NCBI RefSeq assembly: GCF_002937115.1
Contig: NZ_NHRY01000182.1
Location: forward strand, 56,318 to 97,951
From: Rhodopila globiformis
GTDB lineage: Bacteria > Pseudomonadota > Alphaproteobacteria > Acetobacterales > Acetobacteraceae
Length of the DNA stretch: 41,634 nucleotides
Direction of reading: 5' to 3'
Under the pieces are notes generated by a model. The model was not told where the DNA came from. It ran no database searches and worked only from the letters and a program-made list of their open reading frames with translations. Numbering within the stretch: the first letter of the stretch is position 1; each line of letters opens with the position of its first letter. Positions 7,885-15,267 of the stretch are shown piece by piece. A program made the translations under genes and the position numbers.

Positions 7885-8718
7885 TCAGTGGTAGCTGGCG
7901 ACAACCCGGTACTCCCCGCCAATGACCAGGTACTCGCCTTCCGCCTTGAGCGGATGGTGCGGCAACAGGGTATTGAAGAACAGGATTTTCACCGCGGGCA
8001 CCCGCGCCTCCAGGATGTGGTCGCCGAAGCAGCCGGCGGTGTCGCGGTCTTCCGTGAACGAGACGACGTTGTTGAAGCGCATCACCACCGTGCGCCGATC
8101 GATCCGCTGCACGAGGTTCGCGTCATCGCATTCGTTGGTGCCGCGGAAGAGCGTGACATGTGTCTTCCCGGGCACGAAACGGCGCATCCGCCACTGGCAG
8201 AATTCGTACAGCAGGTCGAGTTGCGCATAGATGGAATTGTCGTGGAAGCGGGTCGACATCTTTTCCGCGACATACGTCGTCCAGGCATCGACGGACGCGG
8301 CGTTCATCTGCTGCTTGTGATGGGTGGGAAGCAGGCCGAAGCGGCTTTCCACCCATCCTTTGATCACCGCGCCTTCCGGGCTGTTGGCGTCATAGCCCCA
8401 GCCTCGCAGCAGGCGCATGTAGCTGGAGCGGAAGCGTCGGCGCGCCCCGGAGCGGTCGCGCTGCTCGGGATCGATGTTGAACGCCGCGTGGACGTAGTTC
8501 TCGAACGCGTCCGCGGCCTCGGCCGGTGTTTCCGCCTGGTCGAGCATCTCGAACAGGTTCCGGTTGAATTCCCGCACCCCGGCGATGCGCAAGGTCCGCG
8601 GCTCGTCGTTGAACCGCCAGCTGCCGAGGTGGCGCGGCGCGACGTTGACGAGGTTGCTGCTGTGCCCGGCGCGGGCAAACTCGCCATCCAGTTCGTCGTG
8701 CAGGTCAGGAGTGGTCAT
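7885..8718 (-). CDS. draT: NAD(+)-dinitrogen-reductase ADP-D-ribosyltransferase DraT
   Basis: 277 residues from the ATG at 8718, the usual length for DraT. It transfers ADP-ribose from NAD+ to a single arginine of NifH, shutting off nitrogenase in response to ammonium or darkness. Recognisable passages include the N-terminal SSNLVNVAPRHLGSWRFND, the HVTLFRGTNECDD block (the ADP-ribosyltransferase R-motif region), FNNVVSFTEDRDTAGCFGD and a C-terminal GEYLVIGGEYRV. The stop is one base from the draG start, so the two are cotranscribed. No clear sigma-54 element is visible upstream. An upstream in-frame extension to 8790 is not supported. Confidence 0.95.
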   Translation of the reverse strand: MTTPDLHDELDGEFARAGHSSNLVNVAPRHLGSWRFNDEPRTLRIAGVREFNRNLFEMLDQAETPAEAADAFENYVHAAFNIDPEQRDRSGARRRFRSSYMRLLRGWGYDANSPEGAVIKGWVESRFGLLPTHHKQQMNAASVDAWTTYVAEKMSTRFHDNSIYAQLDLLYEFCQWRMRRFVPGKTHVTLFRGTNECDDANLVQRIDRRTVVMRFNNVVSFTEDRDTAGCFGDHILEARVPAVKILFFNTLLPHHPLKAEGEYLVIGGEYRVVASYH

Positions 8719-8909
8719 GCCTTTACTCGATCGGGCGCCCGGCCATCGCCCGCCTGCCGGCAAGGGACTGTAACGAACGCATTGCCGCACTATATCCCGC
8801 TGCGCGCGTCCCGGCTATTGCGTGCAAACGCCGCGGAGGCCGGGTGGCCTGCGCGTGCCGCCGGCGAACCGGCTGGACGCCTTGCAAGGCGATCGCGCCG
8901 CCCGCGAGG

Positions 8910-9278
8910 TCAGCGATCTGGCGCGGGCCTCGGGCCGAAGTGGCGGCTCGGCGGGATGAGCGCCCGTCCTGTGACGTTGCCGGAGGCGGTCTGGCATGTG
9001 CAGGTGTCCGTGACTGTATCGGGTTGCTCCAGATCACAGACCAGGGTGCCGGCATAGCACCGGCGGGGCGGCGGCGGGATGCTTGGCCCCGGGCCGGGCA
9101 AGGGCGGCATCCAGTCGGGTGTTGTCAGGGCCGGCGGCGGCGGGCGATAGGCCGGCGGGACGATAATCTGCGGTTGCGGCACAATGAGCAGGATAATGCC
9201 GCCGCGGCCTTGCGCGGTTGTGGCGAGCATCAGCCCGCAGGCAGCGACAGCCAGAACGCTACCGAAGCGACGGTGCAA
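8910..9278 (-). CDS. Proline-rich secreted small protein, 5'-damaged paralogue
   Basis: The frame encodes a hydrophobic leader (LAVAACGLMLATTAQG), a proline-rich middle (QIIVPPAYRPPPPAL, GPGPSIPPPPRRC) and a C-terminal cysteine module with CYAGTLVC, CTCQTASGNVTG and RALIPPSR. It is a clear paralogue of the gene at 9437-9811. Unlike that gene it has no ATG. The only possible start near the leader is a TTG at 9276-9278 without a ribosome site, and homology to scpB begins at the very next base (9279). The original 5' end therefore seems to have been replaced by the scpB fragment, and the gene may no longer be expressed. Confidence 0.45.
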   Translation of the reverse strand: MHRRFGSVLAVAACGLMLATTAQGRGGIILLIVPQPQIIVPPAYRPPPPALTTPDWMPPLPGPGPSIPPPPRRCYAGTLVCDLEQPDTVTDTCTCQTASGNVTGRALIPPSRHFGPRPAPDR

Positions 9279-9406
9279 GCTGCGACAGCGCGGTGCCGCG
9301 GATAGGCTCGATCTCCGGCCGTCATCGGCTGGTGGCAGGCGATGATCGCCGGCGTCTTCAGCGGCAGGCGGCGCGCCACCTCGATTACCTTGCGCAGCCG
9401 CGGCGC
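9279..9406 (-). pseudogene. Internal scpB fragment, frameshifted duplicate
   Basis: These 128 bases align with 11060-11198 inside scpB at about 118 of 128 positions, with a 2-base and a 9-base deletion in this copy. The 2-base deletion breaks the reading frame, so it cannot encode the ScpB segment (RTRPEIEHIRG-type region). Neither end of scpB is present. The fragment sits precisely between two paralogous proline-rich genes, on the same strand as its parent ~1.8 kb away. Confidence 0.85.
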
Positions 9407-9436
9407 GGGGGCGAATGCGGCGCGCAGCCCGCGAGC

Positions 9437-9811
9437 TCAGCGGCTTGACGCCGTCCGCAAGGCGAGGCGGCGGCTGGGCGGGATGAGCGCCCGGCCTGTG
9501 ACGCTGCCGGAGGCGGTCTGGCATGTGCAGGTGTTCGCGACCGTACCGGGCTGCTTCAACGGGCAGACCTGGGTGCCAGCATAACACTGGGGCCGCGGCG
9601 GTGGAATGTCTGGCGCGGGGGCCGGCCAGGGTGGCATCCAGTCGGACATTGCTCGTTCCGGCGGCGGTGGGGCGTGGGCCGGCGGGGAGTTAGGTGGCGG
9701 CGGCGGCACAACGAGCAGGTAAGGCGCCACAGCGGCTTCCGCGGCTGTGGAAAGCATCAGCCCGCACATGGCGACAGCCGCAACTGTACTTAAACAAGAG
9801 TACCATTTCAT
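9437..9811 (-). CDS. Proline-rich secreted small protein with C-terminal cysteine module
   Basis: 124 residues from the ATG at 9811, with AGGTG five bases upstream. A signal peptide covers about residues 1-27 (hydrophobic VAAVAMCGLMLSTAAEA). A proline-rich linker (PPPPPNSPPAHAPPPP) leads to a four-cysteine module: CYAGTQVC ... CTCQTASGSVTG, then RALIPPSR. The spacing suggests two disulfides in the periplasm or outside the cell. I recognise no named family. The neighbour at 8910-9278 is a damaged paralogue, so a local tandem duplication of about 0.5 kb is evident. Confidence 0.65.
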   Translation of the reverse strand: MKWYSCLSTVAAVAMCGLMLSTAAEAAVAPYLLVVPPPPPNSPPAHAPPPPERAMSDWMPPWPAPAPDIPPPRPQCYAGTQVCPLKQPGTVANTCTCQTASGSVTGRALIPPSRRLALRTASSR

Positions 9812-10129
9812 GGCGGCACCTGATGATCCAGGATCCGGGTCGGCCAGTCTGCGTTCAGCGGTATGGCCAGCCTGGATATTCTCTTGCGAACCGTCGGAGG
9901 AAAGACAGATTTTCTTGAATTATCAGTTGATTTGCTTAATGCGGCCGCCACTTCTCTTGTAGGGACCAAAGCATCGCCATTCAACACTGCGTTTGCCGAG
10001 CGGTGCGATAGAGCGGGCAGAGGCGCAATACCAGCGATCTGCGGTCGCGCCGGCATGGTATCGATTGCCCCGGTGACCGGTTCGGGACGCCCGGTCTGGA
10101 TTACCGGGCGGCGCCGGCGGAACCGGAGC

Positions 10130-10172
10130 CAATCGCGGTAGGGGTGCGCAAGGCGCACCCCTACCGCGATTG
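10130..10172. repeat. Perfect 20-bp inverted repeat with a 3-base loop
   Basis: CAATCGCGGTAGGGGTGCGC (10130-10149), AAG, then its exact complement (10153-10172). No T-tract follows on either strand, so it is not a typical Rho-independent terminator. It could be a REP-type element or a protein-binding cruciform. Confidence 0.75.
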
Positions 10173-10369
10173 AACACAAATGGTCTTCGATTTCGCAGTC
10201 GTGCGAACCTGGCAGGCGGTCATGATACGACCGGATTTTGTTCCACCGGAGCAAAGCGCTGGTTGGGCTTGCAGCCCTCGAACACGATCCACCTGGGCGG
10301 ATCCATCGGCGGAAATCGGTCATCGGACCAGCCCGCCGGTATGTTTCCCGCTTTCAGGGCAATAATCTT

Positions 10370-10476
10370 ACTGTGTCAAAAACTGAGAGATAGTCAATGT
10401 TATCAATGGGTTATGGGAGCTCTAGTTTGCGAGAAAACGTCGTGACTACAATGTGTTAGGCGGAAACTGACACAGT
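10370..10476. mobile_element. Possible small inverted-repeat element (MITE-like)
   Basis: ACTGTGTCA (10370-10378) and its complement TGACACAGT (10468-10476) bound a 107-base segment that is much more AT-rich than its surroundings. TGTGTCA-type ends are known from several insertion-sequence families. There is no coding capacity, and I see no target-site duplication. It may be chance or the remnant of an insertion. Confidence 0.3.
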
Positions 10477-10814
10477 CAAAATAAGGGCTTGCTTGGTATC
10501 CATCATCCTGCCGTGTAGAAGTGCCGGCTGCCAGGTCTTACCGGATCATGGGTTTGTTGACGTGTCGTCAGCAAGTGCTGCCGGTTTCAGCGGGCTTCCG
10601 GCAATTGTGGCAAGCACTGTTGAGGCACGGCAAGAAAGAGCCTCCGGCCTTGTCGTCATCGCCTGGCAGCCCGGCCGGGATTGCCTCAGGCAGCCTTGCA
10701 GTGTCTGACCCTTTGATCAGACCGCGATCCTGGCCGTTTTGGCCCTCTTCTCCTGCCCCAGACGGCGGCCGGGCAGGGCGACCGGCCCGGACCTGGCGCC
10801 GATCTGGCCTGTGC

Positions 10815-11744
10815 TCAGGCTGGCTGCTCCTTCGCCGGCTCCGGCGGCGGCTGCAGGTCCGCCGGCAGCACCTCCGGCGTCGGCTTCGGCGGGGCGGTTT
10901 CCAGCAGCAGGTCCTCCCGCCGCGGCAGTTCCCGCAGGTCCTTCAGGCCGAAATGCGCCAGGAACTCCGGCGTCGTTCCCCACAGCGTCGGGCGGCCGGG
11001 GGTCTCGCGCCGCCCCTTCGGAGCAATCAGGTTCAATTCCAGCAGCGAATCGAGGGTCTGCTGCGATAGCGCCGTGCCACGGATATGCTCGATCTCCGGC
11101 CGCGTCATCGGCTGGTGATAGGCGATGATCGCCAGCGTCTCCAGCGCCACGCGCGGCAGGCGGCGCGGCACCTCGATCACCTTGCGCAGCCGCGGCGCCA
11201 GGTCGGGCGCGGTGCGGAACATCACGCCGGTGCCGATGTCGATCAGTTCGACGCCGCGGCCGGCATAGCGTTCGCGCAGCCGCGCCAGCACCGCGTCGGC
11301 GTCGATGTCGTCCGGCAGCACCCGGGTCAGCGCCCGGGCTGAAACCGGTTCGGCGCTGGCGAAGATCAGCGCCTCGGCGAGACGCAGCGAGTCCTCGTCC
11401 GGTTCGCGCAGGCGGTTGGGGGAAGCGGCGGCTTCCGGTACGCCGGACGAGGCGGCCTCCGGGGTCGCGGCGACGTCCGGCTCGCCGGCCGCGGTCCCGG
11501 CCTCGGCGAATCCCGGGGCGTCTGCGGGCGTCGCGTCCTCAGCCGCGGCGATGTCGCCGACCGCGTGCTCCGCTGCGGGCGCATCCTCGGCCGCGGCGGT
11601 GTCCGGCAGGTCGCCGGCGCCGGCATCCGCGGTGACTGCCTCGTCGCTGTCGCCGGCGGGAGCCATCTCGTCCGGCTGGCCCTGGTCCACCGGCTGTGCC
11701 GCCTGCCCGGCCGGGGCGGGGCTGCGGTCCTGATCGTCGCTCAT
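10815..11744 (-). CDS. scpB: SMC-ScpAB complex subunit ScpB
   Basis: 309 residues. The core, from about residue 115 (EDSLRLAEALIFASAEPVS) to 280, contains the paired winged helices of ScpB, including ALETLAIIAYHQPMTRPEI, IRGTALSQQTLDSLLE and GRPTLWGTTPEFL. With ScpA it bridges the heads of SMC and helps load condensin for chromosome segregation. The first ~110 residues are a low-complexity acidic, Ala/Pro-rich extension not needed for the fold, and the C-terminus is proline-rich. It overlaps scpA by 4 bases (ATGA). Part of the coding sequence (11060-11198) is duplicated as a broken fragment at 9279-9406. Confidence 0.93.
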   Translation of the reverse strand: MSDDQDRSPAPAGQAAQPVDQGQPDEMAPAGDSDEAVTADAGAGDLPDTAAAEDAPAAEHAVGDIAAAEDATPADAPGFAEAGTAAGEPDVAATPEAASSGVPEAAASPNRLREPDEDSLRLAEALIFASAEPVSARALTRVLPDDIDADAVLARLRERYAGRGVELIDIGTGVMFRTAPDLAPRLRKVIEVPRRLPRVALETLAIIAYHQPMTRPEIEHIRGTALSQQTLDSLLELNLIAPKGRRETPGRPTLWGTTPEFLAHFGLKDLRELPRREDLLLETAPPKPTPEVLPADLQPPPEPAKEQPA

Positions 11745-12589
11745 CCGTCCTGTTCTCCATCGCCGCCGCCCCGGCGCACCAGGATCGGGCCAAAGGCTTC
11801 CTCCTGCCGCAGCCGCACCACGCCGCCGCGCGCCAGTTCCAGGCTGGCGAGCAGGGTGCTGGCCAGGGCGGCGCGCCGTTCCGTCGGGCTTTCCAGTTGA
11901 TCCGGCAGGAACTCCTGCAGCGTCGTCCAGTCCGGCAGGCTGCCGACCAGATCTGCCAGGCGGCGCAGCGCGTCCTGCACGGTCCAGATGGTCAGCGGGC
12001 GCGGCTTGTACACCGTCGATTTCGTGCCGCGCCGCACCGCGTCCAGGTAGGCACGCACGAACGCGCCGGTTTCCAGCGCGATGCGGGAGCGGTCAATCTC
12101 CTCGTGGCGTTCCGGCGCGCCGCGGGCGAACACGTCCTGGCCCAGCACCGGCCGCGCCGCCAGCCAGGCGGCCAGCGTGCGGACGACGTTCATCTCGCGC
12201 AGACGCTCGGCCAGCGCCTCGGCCGCCTGCAGGCCGTCTTCCAGGTCCTCGGCCGTCGGCGAGGGCACCAGCAGGCGGGATTTCAGCCAGGTCAGCCAGG
12301 CGGCCATCACCAGCCAGTCGGCCGCCAGTTCCAGGCGGACGCGCTTCGCCCCCTCGATCACCGCCAGGTACTGATCGACCAGCGACAGGATCGAGATCTT
12401 CGCCAGGTCCACCTTCTGCGCCCGCGCCAGGTCGAGCAGCAGGTCCATCGGACCCTCGAACCCCTCCAGCCTCAAGACCAGGCTCTCGCCGGGCGGCTCC
12501 ATCGGCAGCGGCGGCGGAGCGTCCGCCGGGTCGGGGGGCGGCGCGGCAGCCGCGGCGTCAGATGCTGGCTCCATCGAGCCCTGCGACAT
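11741..12589 (-). CDS. scpA: Segregation and condensation protein ScpA (kleisin)
   Basis: About 282 residues from the ATG at 12589; an ATG at 12574 with CAGGG upstream is an equally good start. The N-terminal kleisin motif LRLEGFEGPMDLLLDLARAQKVDL and the following ISILSLVDQYLAVIE helix bind the SMC neck. The C-terminal winged helix (PTERRAALASTLLASLELARGGVVRLRQEE) binds the opposite SMC head. A proline-rich N-terminal tail of ~25 residues precedes the core. The start lies within the 3' end of the M50 protease gene and its stop overlaps scpB, so translation is coupled on both sides. Confidence 0.93.
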   Translation of the reverse strand: MSQGSMEPASDAAAAAPPPDPADAPPPLPMEPPGESLVLRLEGFEGPMDLLLDLARAQKVDLAKISILSLVDQYLAVIEGAKRVRLELAADWLVMAAWLTWLKSRLLVPSPTAEDLEDGLQAAEALAERLREMNVVRTLAAWLAARPVLGQDVFARGAPERHEEIDRSRIALETGAFVRAYLDAVRRGTKSTVYKPRPLTIWTVQDALRRLADLVGSLPDWTTLQEFLPDQLESPTERRAALASTLLASLELARGGVVRLRQEEAFGPILVRRGGGDGEQDG

Positions 12590-13274
12590 TCTGTCCGGCA
12601 AGCCAGAAGATCACCCGGAAAGCCCAGGGCAGGACACGGTCCAGCGCCGCGCCCAGCGGATCGAAGCCCATCAGGCGCGGCAGGATGAAAATCGCCAGCA
12701 GCACAATAAGGATGCCGACCCGCTCGAGCTGCGCCCAGGCGCGAGCCAGTGGCAGCGGCAGCAGGCCAACGGCGATGCGCCCGCCGTCCAGCGGCGGGAT
12801 CGGCAGCAGGTTGAACAGGCCCAGCACGATGTTGGCCAGCATGAAATAGATCAGGAACTGCTGGGCGCCGGCGCTCCAGACGCTTGGCCCCAGCACGCTG
12901 GGCATGATCAGCGCCCCGACCCAGGCGAGGAAGAAGTTCATCAGCGGCCCGGCGGTCGCCACCAGCGCCATGCCGCGGCGCGGGTCGCGGAACCTGAAAG
13001 CCGAAACCGGCACCGGCTTGGCCCAGCCGAACATGAAGAAGATCCGGTGCGGCGGCAGCACCAACTGGGTGACCAGCAGGAAGCCCGGCAGGATGATGGT
13101 GCCGACGGGGTCGATATGCCGGATCGGGTTGAGCGACAGCCGGCCGGCGTCCCGTGCCGTGGTGTCGCCCAGCGCCAGCGCGGCGAAGCCGTGCGCGGCC
13201 TCGTGCAGGGTGATCGCCAGGATCACCGGCACGACGGCAATCGCCAGGTTGATGACGATGGGGAGGATGTTCAC
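12558..13274 (-). CDS. M50-family site-2 membrane protease
   Basis: 238 residues, almost entirely membrane-embedded. The zinc ligands are HEAAH at about residues 24-28 in the first transmembrane helix, and the third ligand lies in NLLPIPPLDGG (about 156-166). The NPIRHIDPVGTIILP loop between them is typical of the compact rhomboid-like M50B/SREBP-type proteases that lack a PDZ domain. Substrates are unknown, and such genes sit next to scpA in many alphaproteobacteria. Its start overlaps nagZ by 4 bases and its 3' end overlaps scpA. Confidence 0.9.
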   Translation of the reverse strand: MNILPIVINLAIAVVPVILAITLHEAAHGFAALALGDTTARDAGRLSLNPIRHIDPVGTIILPGFLLVTQLVLPPHRIFFMFGWAKPVPVSAFRFRDPRRGMALVATAGPLMNFFLAWVGALIMPSVLGPSVWSAGAQQFLIYFMLANIVLGLFNLLPIPPLDGGRIAVGLLPLPLARAWAQLERVGILIVLLAIFILPRLMGFDPLGAALDRVLPWAFRVIFWLAGQNVAGLDGASI

Positions 13275-14299
13275 GCGATCATTCCCAGCAAGCGGATGCG
13301 TTCAGCGGCCAGCGCGTCACCATCCAGCGTCATGGCGGAGGCCGCCAGCCGGGCGCGGGCCGCCTGCAGCCGCGCCCGGACCTGCGGCGTCAGCGGCGGG
13401 CAGGTGCGCAGCAGCGCCTCGGTCGCCGGGAAATCGCCGCTGCAATACAGCGCGATGTCGCAGCCGGCAGCCAGCGCCCGGGCCGCGAGGTCGGCCGGCG
13501 CGCCGGTCAGCGCCTTCATTGCCAGGTCGTCGGTCACCAGGACTCCTTCAAAGCCGATCCGCCCGCGGATGACGTTTGTGATCACAGCGCTGGACAGGGT
13601 CGCTGGAGCGGCCGGGTCGAGCGCCGGGAAGACGATGTGGGCGGTCATCATCCATGGCAGATCGGCATTCAACACAAAAGGCCGAATATCGGCGTCCAGA
13701 ACATTGTCGGGCACGACCGGCAACGCAAGATGGCTGTCCACGCGCGCCCGGCCATGTCCTGGCGCGTGCTTGCCGACGGGCAGCACACCGGCGGCGAGCA
13801 GGCCGTTGGCCAGCGCCCGGCCAAGACGGGCGACGGCGGCGGGACAAGATGCCAGGGCGCGGTCGCCGATGACGTCATGCGCACCGGGCACCGACAGGTC
13901 CAGCACCGGCGCGGCGGCGATGGTGAAGCCGGCGGCGCGGCAATCGAGGCCAATCAGGGCGCCGGTCAGCCAGGCGGCTCGCAGGCCGGCTGCGGGGTGG
14001 GTGTCGAACAGGCGGCCGAGCGACGCCGCAGGGGGATGGGCGCGCCAGTGAGGTGGGCGCAGCCGGGCGACCCGGCCGCCTTCCTGGTCCACCATCAGCG
14101 CGGCGTCTTCCGGCAGGGCCTGCCGCAGGGCCGCGATCAGGCGGCCAAGCTGACCGGGATCCTGGATGTTGCGGGCGAACAGGATGACGCCCGCCGGCGG
14201 GAAGGCCGCGAACAGCGCGGTCTCCTGCGCCAGCAGGGCCGGGCCGGCAATGCCGACGATCGCAGCCCTGGTGGGCGCAGCCTTGGCCGGGGCAGCCAA
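13271..14299 (-). CDS. nagZ: Beta-N-acetylhexosaminidase NagZ (GH3)
   Basis: 342 residues. This cytoplasmic glycoside hydrolase removes GlcNAc from GlcNAc-1,6-anhydromuropeptides in peptidoglycan recycling. Visible family features are GVILFARNI, LMVDQEGGRVARL (substrate cleft), the catalytic His/Asp loop KHAPGHGRARVDSH, and VLVTDDLAMKAL, whose aspartate is the nucleophile. The gene follows the SPOR-domain protein by 13 bases and overlaps the M50 protease. Residues 1-12 form a non-conserved alanine-rich tail. Confidence 0.93.
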   Translation of the reverse strand: MAAPAKAAPTRAAIVGIAGPALLAQETALFAAFPPAGVILFARNIQDPGQLGRLIAALRQALPEDAALMVDQEGGRVARLRPPHWRAHPPAASLGRLFDTHPAAGLRAAWLTGALIGLDCRAAGFTIAAAPVLDLSVPGAHDVIGDRALASCPAAVARLGRALANGLLAAGVLPVGKHAPGHGRARVDSHLALPVVPDNVLDADIRPFVLNADLPWMMTAHIVFPALDPAAPATLSSAVITNVIRGRIGFEGVLVTDDLAMKALTGAPADLAARALAAGCDIALYCSGDFPATEALLRTCPPLTPQVRARLQAARARLAASAMTLDGDALAAERIRLLGMIA

Positions 14300-14312
14300 G
14301 GGGGTAGCCAGG

Positions 14313-15218
14313 TCAGAATTCCGTCACTGTACAGCCGCCGCCCTTGGCCCGCACCTTGTCGCAGAAGCTGCGCGCCTGGGCGACGTCGGCGAAACCGGAC
14401 GTCCGCAACCGCCAGAACGTGTGCCTGTCGTGCTCGACGTGGGAGAAGCTGGGCTGGCGGCTGGCCAGCAGCTCCGGCATCCGCTTCACCAGCAGTTGCC
14501 ACTCGGTCCGGGCGCCCTGTTCGGTGGTCAGCGCCGCCAGTTGCACCGTCGCGCCGTGGCCCGCCGGAGCGGACGTCGCGACCGGCCTGGATATCGCAGC
14601 CTGCGCCTTGGGCGTGCTCTGCACGACGGTCGCGGGCGATGCCTTGGGTGCTGTGGCCTGGACGGCGGGCGCAGGGGAGGCTTTGGACATGTGCTGCACG
14701 GCGGGAGTCAGCGAGGCCTTGGATAGGCTCTGCACGACGGACGCCGGCGGTGCCTTGGGTGCGGCCTGGACGACGGACGCAGGGGCGGCAGCGGATGACG
14801 CCTCGTCGGCCGGGGGAGCGTCGGTGACGGCGGTGCGCAGGGCGGCGGTATCCGGGGTCTCCGCCACCGGGCCGAGCCTGGCCTTGGCGGTGTCCGAGCC
14901 GCCGGAGAAAACGTCGTTCTCGGCGGCGTCGATCTTCATCCCGCCCGGATCGGCCGGCTTCACGCGGACCGGGCGCGCATCGGCGCTCACCACGGGGATT
15001 TCGCCGCTGTGCCGGCCGGTCAGGGTGGAGATCCCGATCAGCACGGCCAGCACGGTGCCGATGCCGCCCGCGAACAGCGCCATGCGGCGCACATCCGGGT
15101 CCATCCCCGGCCTGGCCACCTGCTGCCGCGCGCCGTAGCGGCCGGAGCGCGCGGTGATGGTGGTCGTGGTGGTGGTGGTGCGTATGCCGGGCCTGGGAAT
15201 GCTGAGATCGTCTACCAC
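14313..15218 (-). CDS. SPOR-domain membrane protein
   Basis: 301 residues. A basic cytoplasmic tail with a run of seven threonines (encoded by a trinucleotide repeat near 15159-15181) precedes one membrane helix at about 46-66 (MALFAGGIGTVLAVLIGI). A long low-complexity periplasmic linker contains imperfect repeats of the type KASPAPAVQ at about 140-215. The C-terminal ~75 residues form a SPOR domain (TVQLAALTTEQGARTEWQLL to the terminal GGCTVTEF), which binds denuded glycan at the septum. Its place between argS and nagZ is characteristic of the Acetobacteraceae region, and it probably takes part in division or cell-wall turnover. Confidence 0.88.
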   Translation of the reverse strand: MVDDLSIPRPGIRTTTTTTTITARSGRYGARQQVARPGMDPDVRRMALFAGGIGTVLAVLIGISTLTGRHSGEIPVVSADARPVRVKPADPGGMKIDAAENDVFSGGSDTAKARLGPVAETPDTAALRTAVTDAPPADEASSAAAPASVVQAAPKAPPASVVQSLSKASLTPAVQHMSKASPAPAVQATAPKASPATVVQSTPKAQAAISRPVATSAPAGHGATVQLAALTTEQGARTEWQLLVKRMPELLASRQPSFSHVEHDRHTFWRLRTSGFADVAQARSFCDKVRAKGGGCTVTEF

Positions 15219-15267
15219 TGTTCCGTGTCTTTCCCGCTGGGCCGCTGGCCGGCGAGACAGCCGGCTG

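Larger units (their letters stand above)
9812..10814. other. 1-kb non-coding stretch downstream of scpB
   Basis: No convincing gene on either strand. It holds a perfect 20-bp hairpin (10130-10172), an AT-rich 107-base segment bounded by 9-bp inverted repeats (10370-10476), and otherwise featureless DNA. In related genomes tat genes often follow scpB; none is visible here. Confidence 0.5.

Noticed and set aside
7882-9057. Plus-strand open frame of 391 codons across draT
   Set aside because: Entirely antisense to draT and then to spacer DNA; no recognisable domain and no plausible start.
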